The notes under the pieces are model-generated. The model saw only the letters and a program-made list of their open reading frames with translations, was not told where the DNA came from and did not search any database. Shown piece after piece: positions 9,391 to 17,119 of a stretch of 64,000 bases of DNA. The DNA lies in contig NZ_JBHRZT010000052.1 in NCBI RefSeq assembly GCF_042649685.1, forward strand, positions 434,001 to 498,000. The letters are read 5' to 3'. Every line of letters starts with the position of its first letter. Position 1 is the stretch's first letter. This DNA is from Bacillus_BA songklensis (GTDB lineage Bacteria > Bacillota > Bacilli > Bacillales > Bacillaceae_H). The position numbers were made by a program, and so were the translations under genes.

Positions 9391-10455
9391 TTAAACATTT
9401 AAAAACTTAACACATACTGGATAAGGAACGAAAACATCAGACTGTAAAAGCGTTAACTTTCCTGTGGACTCGTCTCTTGAAAATAACACAAGATTACCGG
9501 ATTCCTGATTGGAAGCGACAAGGAATTTTTCGGTAGGATCTAACATGAAATCTCGCGGCCAATCTCCTTCTGTTGATGTGTGTTCAATAAATGTCAACTC
9601 ACCTGAATCTTGGTTCACACTGAAAACGGCAATGCTGTTATGTCCTCGATTTGCTGCGTACACAAAGCGGCCATCGGAAGAGACATGAATGGCGCTGCCT
9701 TGATTGTTTTCAATAAAGTCTTTTGGGATGGTGGAAATGTATTGTAACTCTGTAAAGCTGCCATCTTCAGCCTTGTATGTTAAAGCGATCACTTCTGAAC
9801 TAAGCTCGGTCATGAGATAGGCGTATCTTCCATTTGGATGAAAGTCGAGATGTCTTGGACCGCTTCCCGGCTTGACAGACAAGCTGCTAACTTCTGTTAG
9901 GGTACCATTATTTACTTCATATGTAATAAGTTTATCGATTCCCAAATCGATAACAGCAACATACTTTTCGTCAGGAGTAAACCCTGCATAATGCACGTGC
10001 GGTTTTTCTTGTCTTTCTTTATTAGGGCCAGAACCTTTATGTTCGATAATGGATGAGGCAGGATGGACCGTTCCGTTTTCTTTATTTACTAAATACGACT
10101 CGACCGTCCCTTTATGGTAATTGGCTGTCACTACATTGCCATGTTCACTATCGACACTAACATGACAAGGAGATGCTCCTTCTAATACCTGACTGTTTAG
10201 TAGTTTAAGCTCTCCGGTTTGGCCGTTAATCGAATAAGCAGCCACACCGCCTGATTCACCTTCTTTTATGACAGAATAAAGATATCGATTGTCGTGACTG
10301 ATTGTCAAATATGTAGGATTGCCCAGATTGGCTGCTGCCTTTACATCCATGATTTTTGCTGCTTCTGTATCCAGCGTAAAGGTGTAAATCCCTTTGCTGT
10401 CCCCTTTCGTGTAAGTTCCAATATACCCGATAAATTTACTGTTAGCTGTCATCAT
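9391..10455 (-). CDS. pgl: 6-phosphogluconolactonase, lactonase (beta-propeller) family, YkgB-like
   Basis: A 354-residue cytoplasmic beta-propeller of the lactonase family. Repeated blades such as SHDNRYLYSV, SSDGRFVYAANRG and DFHPNGRYAYLMTE, and the N-terminal FIGYIGTYTKGDSKGIY, match the B. subtilis YkgB type. It hydrolyses 6-phosphogluconolactone in the oxidative pentose phosphate pathway. GGAAGGAG lies six bases before the first of two adjacent ATGs. It is a single-gene unit between the converging germination operon and an unrelated divergent gene. No signal peptide is present. Confidence 0.85.
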   Translation of the reverse strand: MMTANSKFIGYIGTYTKGDSKGIYTFTLDTEAAKIMDVKAAANLGNPTYLTISHDNRYLYSVIKEGESGGVAAYSINGQTGELKLLNSQVLEGASPCHVSVDSEHGNVVTANYHKGTVESYLVNKENGTVHPASSIIEHKGSGPNKERQEKPHVHYAGFTPDEKYVAVIDLGIDKLITYEVNNGTLTEVSSLSVKPGSGPRHLDFHPNGRYAYLMTELSSEVIALTYKAEDGSFTELQYISTIPKDFIENNQGSAIHVSSDGRFVYAANRGHNSIAVFSVNQDSGELTFIEHTSTEGDWPRDFMLDPTEKFLVASNQESGNLVLFSRDESTGKLTLLQSDVFVPYPVCVKFLNV

Positions 10456-10806
10456 TGTATGCTCCTTCCGGAAAATCTTATTGATTTTATTGTATCATAA
10501 GTCAGCTGTAAACCAAGATTCTCGGTTACTGACTTAGTGGAAAACCGAAAACTCGCTCATAAACCTCATTGTTTGCACCAGAACCATATAGTTACGGATA
10601 AAGAAAGATCTGCCCAATCAAAAAATGCAGCGCCCATGTTTTGTTGATAATTCCTGATAATATAGGACGGGAGTGTAAAGGTTGCTTAGGATAAAAGAAC
10701 GCTTTTTTTTTTTTATGAATAAGGAACGGACAAAAAATGTCGATTCCTGATGAATCGTATTCATGAAACTTATTATTGAACTACTTACTTGAAAGGAGGT
10801 GAAATC

Positions 10807-11922
10807 ATGCACTTCCGAAATTTAATTGTAAAAGGGTTGATCGCAGGAACGGCCTTGTTTTTTCCAACAGATGCATTTGCTGAGAAGGTTGAGCACGCTC
10901 AACAGCCAGATCCTCAAAGCAGTAAAGCCGTTGAAGAGGTTAAAGCTATGGCAAATCCAGAACCACCTAAAGGGGATGGACAAGCACAGGCAAATTCTCA
11001 GATAAGAAATGAGAATGCTGTTGAGCAAAATCCGGCTCCCAGCAATCATTCTCGACCTCAACAGGCGAAGCTTCAAAAGCCTGTTCAAAAGCCTGTTCAA
11101 AAGCCTGTTCAAAAGCCTGTTCAAAAGGCAGTACAATTGCCGGATCAGGCAATCGAAAGAGCTCAAAAAGCAGTACAAGTGCCAAGTGAGGCAAGAAAAC
11201 AGGCTCAAAAGATAGTGCAAGTTTCAAATCGGGCAAGAAAACAGGGTCAAAAGACAGTACAAGTTCCAAATCAAGCAAGTAAAAAAGCTCAACAAGCGGT
11301 ACAGTCTGCCGTAAAAAAGAACGAAACGGCTGCTGTAGATACTTTGCCTGAAAGAGTGGAAGTTAAACAGGGGGATAAGAAAGGGCCTGCCCAGAAGGAG
11401 AAGCCGCAATCGAATAATGAAGGAACCCCTTCTAAAACGAATGAAGCTGAAACCCTTTCTGAAAAGTCCTTACATACCGTTGATTCCGGAGAAGAAATGG
11501 ACCATCAATATACGAAAACGGTTGAGAAGTTAGATCATGATAAAAACTTACACCGGTCTATATTGAAAAAGAAAGATGTGTCCGAAAAGATTTCATTCAC
11601 TGAAAAGCCGAATTCAAAAGGAAAAGAGAACACACCTTCTCATCAGGAAAGATATCTTAGAGACATCCAGGTTACAAACTCTCCGCAAAATACCAAAATT
11701 CCAGGGGGGTCATCAAAAGACCGGACAGGCCATGGACAAAGCACAACTAGCTTTGTCGAGAAATGGCTCGAACTGGAGAAATATTGGAATTTGAAACTCA
11801 TCCAGCCACATGTTTCTCGAGCATATGTGTATCGCAATCAATGGGTTAATGCTCCTCCTTCACCGCCGCCGAAGGATGCTCCTTTTTTCTTAACGTATAC
11901 CATATATAAAAATCACGGATAA
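10807..11922 (+). CDS. Secreted low-complexity repeat protein, unknown
   Basis: A 371-residue predicted exported protein: signal peptide (MHFRNLIVKGLIAGTALFFP..AFA, cleavage near residue 25), then a Gln/Lys/Pro-rich hydrophilic body. It holds four exact KPVQ units, then longer degenerate repeats around VQVPNQARKQAQK (residues ~110-185), then a charged region and a C-terminal segment with aromatic residues (WLELEKYWNLKLIQPHVSRAYVYRNQW) that looks folded. It has no LPXTG motif, transmembrane tail or known enzyme motif. Start ATG 10807 follows AAAGGAGGTGA. Only 26 bases separate it from another repeat-rich secreted protein, so the two probably form an operon. A wall- or spore-surface role is possible. 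Confidence 0.75.
   Translation: MHFRNLIVKGLIAGTALFFPTDAFAEKVEHAQQPDPQSSKAVEEVKAMANPEPPKGDGQAQANSQIRNENAVEQNPAPSNHSRPQQAKLQKPVQKPVQKPVQKPVQKAVQLPDQAIERAQKAVQVPSEARKQAQKIVQVSNRARKQGQKTVQVPNQASKKAQQAVQSAVKKNETAAVDTLPERVEVKQGDKKGPAQKEKPQSNNEGTPSKTNEAETLSEKSLHTVDSGEEMDHQYTKTVEKLDHDKNLHRSILKKKDVSEKISFTEKPNSKGKENTPSHQERYLRDIQVTNSPQNTKIPGGSSKDRTGHGQSTTSFVEKWLELEKYWNLKLIQPHVSRAYVYRNQWVNAPPSPPPKDAPFFLTYTIYKNHG
11080..11127 (+). repeat. Tandem repeat, 12 bp x 4 (KPVQ)
   Basis: Four perfect head-to-tail copies of CCTGTTCAAAAG inside the secreted protein gene, encoding KPVQ-type units. Exact nucleotide identity indicates recent slippage expansion. Confidence 0.9.
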
Positions 11923-11948
11923 CGATTAAAAGAAAAAAAGGAGCGAAT

Positions 11949-13460
11949 TTGAAAATGAAATTTAACGTTAAAGGAAATACAGTTGTAAAATCTTTTGTGT
12001 TGGCAGGAGTACTTTCAGTTGGTGTTTTCGCCGGAGGGCATATTAGTGAAGCAGCAGGTCAAGGAAATCATGCAGTTAACGCAGCAAAAGTTAACACAGT
12101 AAAAGTTGAGCAAACTTCCGACTTTAAAGCAGTTCGTGTAAAAGCGAATGCATCTGCGGTAAACAAAGCAAAAGCACAGGGCAGTGTGAATGCAAGCGCA
12201 ACTGCAAGGGATCATGCAGCTGTTAATTCTGCAGTACAGGTAACAGCGGAGGCAAAGGTAGAGGCTGACGTTCAAGAAGCTGTAAAACCTGTAAAGCCTG
12301 TAAAGCCTGTAAAGCCTGTAAAGCCTGTAAAACCTGTTGCGCCGGTTGAAGAGCAAACAGAAGCTGCAGCAAAAGACGTAGAAAAAACAAGTCCTTCTGC
12401 TGCAAACAAAGCCAAATCTATGGCAAGTGAACGTGCGAGTGAAAACGCAAAGCTGCATGCAGCTCTAAACTCTGCCGTTGGTGCAGCACCTGAAGAAGAA
12501 GCAAAAGCTGAGGAAGCAACAGAAGAAACCGCAGCTAAAGCTGCTGATGTTGATACTGATGTAGAAGTAAAAACAGAAGATGATCAAGATGCAGACATAG
12601 AAGCAACTAAAGAATCTGATTCTGAAGAAGCCGCTGATCTTGACACTACTGTAAAAGCGAAAACAGAAGATGATGAAGATGCAGACGAGCAAGCAGGTAA
12701 AGAGTCTGATTCTAAAAAGAAAGCTGATCTTCATACTGTTGTAAAAGCCAAAAAAGAAGATGACGAAGATGCGGTTAAAGAAGACACAGATGCAAACGAG
12801 CAAGCAACTGGAGAGTCTGATTCTGAAGAAACGGCTGATGTTGACTCTAATGTAGAAGCGAAAACAGAAGATGATGATGCGGTTACAGAAGATGAAAACG
12901 AGGCTAAAGAAAAAGTAAATACATCTGTTGCAAACAAAGCAAAGTCTACGGCAAGCGAGAGTGCTAACGAGAACGCAAAACTAAATGCAGCTTCGAACTC
13001 TGCTGTCCGTGCAGTTGTAACAGAAGAAGCAACTGAAGCAACAGAAGAAGTGACTAAAGAAGCAACTGAAGTTAGTCCATCCGTTGCAAACAAAGCAAAG
13101 TCTATGGCAAGCGAGCGTGCTAACGAGAACGCAAAACTAAATGCAGCTTCGAACTCTGCTGTCCGTGCAGCTGTAACAGAAGAAGCAACTGAAGCAACAG
13201 AAGAAGTGACTAAAGAAGCAACAGAAGAAGTGACTAAAGAAGCAACAGAAGAAGTGACTAAAGAAGCAACAGAAGAAGTGACTAAAGAAGCAACTGAAGT
13301 TAGTCCATCCGTTGCAAACAAAGCAAAGTCTACGGCAAGCGAGAGTGCTAACATGAATGCAACAACGCATGCCGTTGCAAACTCTGCTGTTCTTTCTACT
13401 ATTCAAGAAGAAGGTACAAAAGAAGAGACAGTTGAAGCGGAAGCTGGCACAGAAAAATAA
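11949..13460 (+). CDS. Secreted acidic repeat protein, unknown
   Basis: A predicted exported protein of about 503 residues: signal peptide ending near HISEAAG (residue ~36), then an Ala/Glu/Lys/Thr-rich body with no cysteine. Four related modules of the form NKAKSxASExANxNAKLxAASNSAV alternate with very acidic spacers. It also contains five KPV units and a run of EEVTKEAT octapeptides. The pattern suggests an extended or coiled-coil surface polymer; no anchor, catalytic motif or known domain is seen. The start is uncertain: TTG 11949 sits five bases after GGAG, while ATG 11955 is 11 bases away. A strong terminator follows. Function unknown. Confidence 0.75.
   Translation: MKMKFNVKGNTVVKSFVLAGVLSVGVFAGGHISEAAGQGNHAVNAAKVNTVKVEQTSDFKAVRVKANASAVNKAKAQGSVNASATARDHAAVNSAVQVTAEAKVEADVQEAVKPVKPVKPVKPVKPVKPVAPVEEQTEAAAKDVEKTSPSAANKAKSMASERASENAKLHAALNSAVGAAPEEEAKAEEATEETAAKAADVDTDVEVKTEDDQDADIEATKESDSEEAADLDTTVKAKTEDDEDADEQAGKESDSKKKADLHTVVKAKKEDDEDAVKEDTDANEQATGESDSEETADVDSNVEAKTEDDDAVTEDENEAKEKVNTSVANKAKSTASESANENAKLNAASNSAVRAVVTEEATEATEEVTKEATEVSPSVANKAKSMASERANENAKLNAASNSAVRAAVTEEATEATEEVTKEATEEVTKEATEEVTKEATEEVTKEATEVSPSVANKAKSTASESANMNATTHAVANSAVLSTIQEEGTKEETVEAEAGTEK
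12288..12332 (+). repeat. Tandem repeat, 9 bp x 5 (PVK)
   Basis: Four copies of CCTGTAAAG and one CCTGTAAAA in tandem, encoding a (PVK)n stretch. It resembles the KPVQ repeat of the upstream gene at the codon level. Confidence 0.85.
12927..13400 (+). repeat. Long internal repeats of the acidic secreted protein
   Basis: The stretch beginning GTTGCAAACAAAGC occurs at 12927, 13083 and 13311, with a weaker copy near 12397. The offsets are 156 and 228 bp, a difference of 72, which equals three extra 24-bp units. Long parts of copies one and two are nearly identical, so duplication is recent. Confidence 0.85.
13197..13292 (+). repeat. Tandem repeat, 24 bp x 4 (EEVTKEAT)
   Basis: Four head-to-tail 24-bp units (beginning ACAGAAGAAGTGACTAAA) within the secreted protein gene. 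The unit length is a multiple of three, so copy-number changes keep the reading frame. Confidence 0.9.
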
Positions 13461-13473
13461 ACTGTATTTTCGA

Positions 13474-13506
13474 TAAACCGAAGGGATTTTCCCTTCGGTT
13501 TTGTAT
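13474..13506 (+). terminator. Intrinsic terminator
   Basis: AAACCGAAGGG pairs with CCCTTCGGTTTT, ending in TTTTG, 14 bases after the acidic repeat protein stop. Confidence 0.9.
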
Positions 13507-13614
13507 TGCTCAGGAGCCAATTTTGGATGGATTTCTCACCTGAACAAAAGAATCCTTATGAAGCAAGGGTCCTTTTGATGTTAAAATTCTTTAAGACTGA
13601 TTATGCAGCCTCAA

Positions 13615-13905
13615 TTATCCGCTGGAGGCTTTGATTGTGCCGCTATATCGGCCAGACAGCCTATAATTCATATATTCCTTAACTCTCGTAATATTTAAAG
13701 AATATTCCGTAATAAGGTGTTGTACAAATGCTACTACGCTCTCGGGATAAATGTCCTTCTTTTCTAAAATAGCTCTATACTTTTTTACTTGTTTTTCAAA
13801 ATACTGTACTACCTGTTCAGGAGTCTTTACCAATAGACATTGCATATAATATCTAACTTGTTCCTCAAGCAAGTGATACCTATTCATTGGAACTTCTTCT
13901 TTCAC
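13615..13905 (-). CDS. Hypothetical protein (96 aa)
   Basis: A 96-residue soluble, helix-rich protein (MNRYHLLEEQVRYYMQCLLV, then EQVVQYFEKQVKKYRAIL). I cannot name the family. A strong GGAGGGG site lies five bases before GTG 13905, which is preferred over the in-frame ATG six codons on. It stands alone between a terminator and a 385-bp intergenic region. No membrane segment, signal peptide or metal motif is visible. Confidence 0.6.
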   Translation of the reverse strand: MKEEVPMNRYHLLEEQVRYYMQCLLVKTPEQVVQYFEKQVKKYRAILEKKDIYPESVVAFVQHLITEYSLNITRVKEYMNYRLSGRYSGTIKASSG

Positions 13906-14290
13906 GATTACCCCTCCCTCGTAAATTATTTTTATTTACTTGAAATATTTATAGATCTCTACAAAAATAAAGGAATGCCTGCATTTATATAGGTCAAGGT
14001 ATTTATTGTACTCATAGGAAAAAAGATTTTGTCTAACACATGGAGACATGGTGCTTATTATTACTATAACAAAACGAATGGATCAAAATTTGTTAGTTTT
14101 TGTAGTAAATAATTAATTTTTATAAATATTCAGATAGTTTAAAAAGTGGATTCCAATGGAAAGTCTGATGAAGGAGTGAATGAATTTTTGTTTCCTTTCT
14201 TATTAAACGAACAGATTACATTACTTCAATAACAGATTAATGTGGCATAATTTGAAGGATGCGAAGAATACTAGGTAAGAGGTGTTGAAC
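13906..14290. other. AT-rich divergent intergenic region
   Basis: 385 bases between two small divergent genes. It is very AT-rich and presumably holds promoters for both, but I see no convincing -35/-10 pair, hairpin or repeat. Confidence 0.5.
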
Positions 14291-14467
14291 ATGAAAAAAG
14301 ATAATATTCATCAATATGAAAGTGCTATAGAGAGAGCCCGAAAAAGAAAAGCAAATGAAGAGGCGCTTGAAATAAGTTCGACGGGTTATGGTTATGAATC
14401 ACATGTTTCTCATCCGCTTGAAATGGGAGAAAAGAATGGGGGAAGGGAAAACGAAAATCCGCAATAA
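14291..14467 (+). CDS. Small hydrophilic protein (58 aa), unknown
   Basis: A 58-residue charged protein (MKKDNIHQYESAIERARKRK) with a basic helical N-terminal half and a Gly/Asn/Glu-rich C-terminus. AAGAGGTG lies about six bases before ATG 14291, and a strong hairpin follows the stop by about 20 bases, which together support a real gene. An in-frame GTG three codons upstream overlaps the ribosome site. No family is recognised. Confidence 0.5.
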   Translation: MKKDNIHQYESAIERARKRKANEEALEISSTGYGYESHVSHPLEMGEKNGGRENENPQ

Positions 14468-14678
14468 AGTTTAACCGAGCCAAATAGAACAAGAAATAAG
14501 CACCTAAAAAGGTGTTTATTTCTTGTTCGTCTTCTTCCAAAAAGCCGATAATCTTCCTAATATCGTCTATTTGCAAAACCTCAGCGATTTTCTCGATATA
14601 TCCAATTTTTGGATCACCGTCTGATAACGCAACTAAATCATCATGTCTTATACCAGCAAGGTCTGAAAGTTTGAGCAT
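14325..14678 (-). pseudogene. Possible decayed XRE-type helix-turn-helix fragment
   Basis: The minus-strand frame from 14678 reads LKLSDLAGIRHDDLVALSDG and then KIGYIEKIAEVLQI, which resembles helices 2 to 5 of an XRE/Cro HTH domain. Helix 1 is missing, no ribosome site precedes it, and the frame continues through a terminator hairpin into non-protein-like sequence overlapping the 58-aa gene. I interpret only about 14540-14690 as a possible gene remnant downstream of the carbonic anhydrase. Chance resemblance cannot be excluded. Confidence 0.3.
14485..14530 (+). terminator. Intrinsic terminator-like hairpin
   Basis: GAACAAGAAATAAGCACCT pairs with AGGTGTTTATTTCTTGTTC around an AAAA loop, a long stem with one mismatch. 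It follows the 58-aa gene. Confidence 0.75.
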
Positions 14679-14752
14679 GGAAATATCGTGCTTTTAATGC
14701 GGCATGTTTAGAGTCTTGGTCGTTTTGTTCATATGAAAGCCGGCTGTTTTGT

Positions 14753-15589
14753 TTAATCCTTGATGATTTCACGTTCGTTTAATGGCTGGGCAGGACGATG
14801 GTTATCCGGGAAAATCTGGCGGAATGTATCAATTTGTTCTTTGGACATTTCAATTGGCTGCTCCAACACAATCCATTTGACGTCTTCCGAACATGGCGGA
14901 GTTGTTAAAGAACCATTATATCGAAATGATTGCTGGTCTTTTGGCAGAATGCTCGTGAAGTCAATCGGATCGGCCAATTTAATATCCTTTGTTGTTTCCT
15001 CTTTAGGTAAGATACTCCATACTTTTTCTAACACAGGGTTTGATGCACCTTCCCTAATCATGATCCCTAAAACCGCTAATTGATCATTTGCATCTTTATG
15101 TACAAGGTGCAATTCCATATCAAAGTTTTGACCATTAAATTGATGTTCGCTTGGTGTGTGGAAGTGGAATTGTGCCAGTTTGTACGGTTTACCTTCTAAG
15201 ATAATGGAGTTATTGGTTGTTGTAGGATTCCCTTGAACCGTATGTCCGTTGTTTGTCAAAGAAAATTTCGTCGGTATGTAGTTAATTTCTAAATTCTCCA
15301 GTTTTTTACCTGCTTTTACTTTTGAAATTTCGATGTTGATAGGGGATTGTTCTTGTCCATTTACACATGTAGAGTTTGCAGGGTCTAAATTGCCCCAATG
15401 TTCGGGGCCTGTTTCTCCCTCGTAAGACCAATGGGCTTCTTGATGTATAGTTGCAGGTGTCTCTTCCAATCGCCTCTCCCTCTCGGCTTCTTCCTCCCTT
15501 GGTGCTTCAACTACGCTAGAAGAACAGGCAACAAGCGACAGAGAAAGAGACGCAGGCAAAAATGAATAAGCTAATTTGCTCTTTAGCAT
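14753..15589 (-). CDS. Alpha-type carbonic anhydrase, lipoprotein
   Basis: A 278-residue exported enzyme interconverting CO2 and bicarbonate. It has a signal peptide with lipobox LSLVAC (Cys ~22), a charged Glu/Arg linker, then the alpha-CA fold: WSYEGETGPEHWGNL, EQSPINI, the zinc ligands in QFHFHTPSEH (two His) and ELHLVH (third His), and the C-terminal SLTTPPCSEDVKWIV signature. An AAGGAGG site precedes the ATG. It would sit outside the membrane, tethered by lipid. It lies divergent to the LacI-type regulator and is otherwise alone. Alpha-class enzymes are less common in Bacillaceae than beta or gamma classes. Confidence 0.93.
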   Translation of the reverse strand: MLKSKLAYSFLPASLSLSLVACSSSVVEAPREEEAERERRLEETPATIHQEAHWSYEGETGPEHWGNLDPANSTCVNGQEQSPINIEISKVKAGKKLENLEINYIPTKFSLTNNGHTVQGNPTTTNNSIILEGKPYKLAQFHFHTPSEHQFNGQNFDMELHLVHKDANDQLAVLGIMIREGASNPVLEKVWSILPKEETTKDIKLADPIDFTSILPKDQQSFRYNGSLTTPPCSEDVKWIVLEQPIEMSKEQIDTFRQIFPDNHRPAQPLNEREIIKD

Positions 15590-15813
15590 TTCCCAACCTC
15601 CTTGTTCTGTTTTTATGTAATGATACTTTATACTAACAATTTAAAACTAATATATTCTATTTATCTTTTCAACCCATATTTTGGGGTTTAGCATTTTTGG
15701 TTGCAGGAGCCTATCCGCGATGCCCGAACATTCTGTCGGCTTTTTTCAACAAGACGTTTGTGAGGGTTAAAACGGTTCCTTAGCCATTATTAAAATGTTG
15801 GTATTCAAATTGA

Positions 15814-15847
15814 TTGTAAGCAATTAAAATAAAGATATAATTGCTTA
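15814..15847 (+). promoter_or_regulatory. Sigma-A promoter with overlapping inverted repeat, regulator gene
   Basis: TTGTAA (15814-15819), a 16-base spacer and TATAAT (15836-15841). The arms TAAGCAATT (15817-15825) and AATTGCTTA (15839-15847) form an inverted repeat overlapping both boxes, a plausible operator. It differs from the palindrome before the HisD-like gene. Confidence 0.6.
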
Positions 15848-15908
15848 TCATCATTACCATATTTCTTTTTTTAAGAGAGAGGAAATCAGCTTGTGAGGAG
15901 GTACAACT

Positions 15909-16913
15909 TTGAGAAAAAAACAAGTCAATGCCATGGAGGTTGCGAGGCTGGCAGGTGTGTCGCAGTCTACAGTATCGCGGGTTTTTACTCCTGGTTCGAA
16001 TGTGTCCGAGAAGGCACGCCGCCGGGTATTGGAAGCAGCTAAAGAGTTAGGGTATCGCCCAAATGCTTTAGCGAGGGGGTTGATCATGAATAAAACAAAC
16101 ATGATCGGTCTTGTAATGGGAGACATTCAAAACCCATTCTATCCCGAAATTTTGGATAAATTTACAAAAGGACTACGTGAAAAGGGATATCACCTTCTCT
16201 TTGTTCAGACCAAAAATGATGAGATTCAACCAAATGAAATCTCGCAATTTCTTGAATACAACGTAGAAGGTGTCATTGTGACAGACGCTTTGTTGTCCTC
16301 GAATGTCGTTTCCCATTTTTCTGAAAACAATATACCAGTTATATTGTTCAACCGGTATACGAAAGACTTTTCGTGTCATTTTGTTTGCTGTGATAACTAT
16401 TCTGCGGGTAAGGAGATTGGTGAGTACTTGGTGCAACAAGGCCATCGGCGATTCGCTTATATTGCAGGTCGTATGAATACATCAACAAGTCGTGATCGCG
16501 AAAAAGGATTTCGTGAGGTACTTGGCCCAAAAGGAATCGAACCTGTCACTGAGATAGGAAATTACACATATGAAGGCGGGTATCAAGCAGCTTTGCGATT
16601 ATTAACGGGGGACCACCCACCCGACGCTATTTTTTGTGCGAATGATATTATGGCATTAGGAGCGATTGATGCAGCCAAATCTTTGGAAGTGTCAATTCCT
16701 GAAGATGTGTCGGTTATGGGATTTGATGATATTACAATGGCTTCCTGGCCTCCATATTCCTTGACGACATGGCAGCAACCAGTAGATGAAATGATTAAAG
16801 CGACAATCCACACATTGGTGAATGAGATTGAAGGGGAAAATGAGGGTCCTATTTCTGTATTGCTTCCCGGATCGCTAATTGAAAGATGTTCTGTAAGCAC
16901 TTTCAAAAAATAA
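15909..16913 (+). CDS. LacI-family transcriptional regulator
   Basis: A 334-residue repressor: N-terminal LacI helix-turn-helix (MEVARLAGVSQSTVSRVF, residues ~9-26) with hinge helix NALARGL, then a periplasmic-binding-protein-like effector domain (IGLVMGDIQNPFYPEIL; GFDDITMASWPPYSLTTWQQP). The start is TTG 15909 after GAGGAGGT. It is transcribed in the same direction as, and immediately upstream of, the catabolic operon. Two palindromic operator candidates in front of the next gene fit its binding mode. The effector is unknown but is probably the substrate of the cluster or an intermediate. Confidence 0.92.
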   Translation: MRKKQVNAMEVARLAGVSQSTVSRVFTPGSNVSEKARRRVLEAAKELGYRPNALARGLIMNKTNMIGLVMGDIQNPFYPEILDKFTKGLREKGYHLLFVQTKNDEIQPNEISQFLEYNVEGVIVTDALLSSNVVSHFSENNIPVILFNRYTKDFSCHFVCCDNYSAGKEIGEYLVQQGHRRFAYIAGRMNTSTSRDREKGFREVLGPKGIEPVTEIGNYTYEGGYQAALRLLTGDHPPDAIFCANDIMALGAIDAAKSLEVSIPEDVSVMGFDDITMASWPPYSLTTWQQPVDEMIKATIHTLVNEIEGENEGPISVLLPGSLIERCSVSTFKK

Positions 16914-16942
16914 TTGACAATAGGGGCAGTACCGACTATCCT
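16914..16942 (+). promoter_or_regulatory. Sigma-A promoter of the catabolic operon
   Basis: TTGACA (16914-16919), 17-base spacer, TATCCT (16937-16942). The -35 begins at the base after the regulator's stop codon. A small AGAGAT/ATCTCT hairpin with a T-run follows at about 17018-17041. Confidence 0.5.
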
Positions 16943-17049
16943 ATTAATAGATGGAACATATTGAATTATCTAACTATTTAACCGGATTTCAAATAAGTTT
17001 TTATTTTAAGTGAGAGAGATAAAGATGATCTCTTTTTAACTTCAGAGAA

Positions 17050-17065
17050 TTGGATACGCATGCAT
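17050..17065 (+). promoter_or_regulatory. Auxiliary LacI-type operator candidate
   Basis: TTGGATACGCATGCAT matches the perfect palindrome at 17083 in 13 of 16 positions. Its centre lies 33 bp upstream of that site, about three helical turns. Confidence 0.5.
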
Positions 17066-17082
17066 TTTTTATTTTCAGATTT

Positions 17083-17098
17083 TTGCATACGTATGCAA
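17083..17098 (+). promoter_or_regulatory. Main LacI-type operator (perfect palindrome)
   Basis: TTGCATACGTATGCAA is a perfect 16-bp palindrome with the central CG typical of LacI-family sites, 21 bases before the HisD-like start codon. Confidence 0.75.
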
Positions 17099-17119
17099 CA
17101 AAACAAGGGAGGACTTACC

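Noticed and set aside
10618..10812. 64-codon minus-strand frame upstream of the first repeat protein
   Set aside because: Low-complexity phenylalanine/lysine-rich reading of an AT-rich promoter region with no ribosome site.
13197..13292. CRISPR-like regular repeats
   Set aside because: The units are contiguous, in frame and without spacers, within a coding sequence.
12731..13354. 207-codon minus-strand frame opposite the acidic repeat protein
   Set aside because: It only mirrors the repeats (VASLVTSS periodicity) and lacks start signals; the plus-strand gene has signal peptide, ribosome site and terminator.
17060..17119. N-terminal extension of the HisD-like protein from ATG 17060
   Set aside because: The ATG lies in an operator candidate without a ribosome site; GTG 17120 has a good GGGAGGA site and gives the family-length protein.
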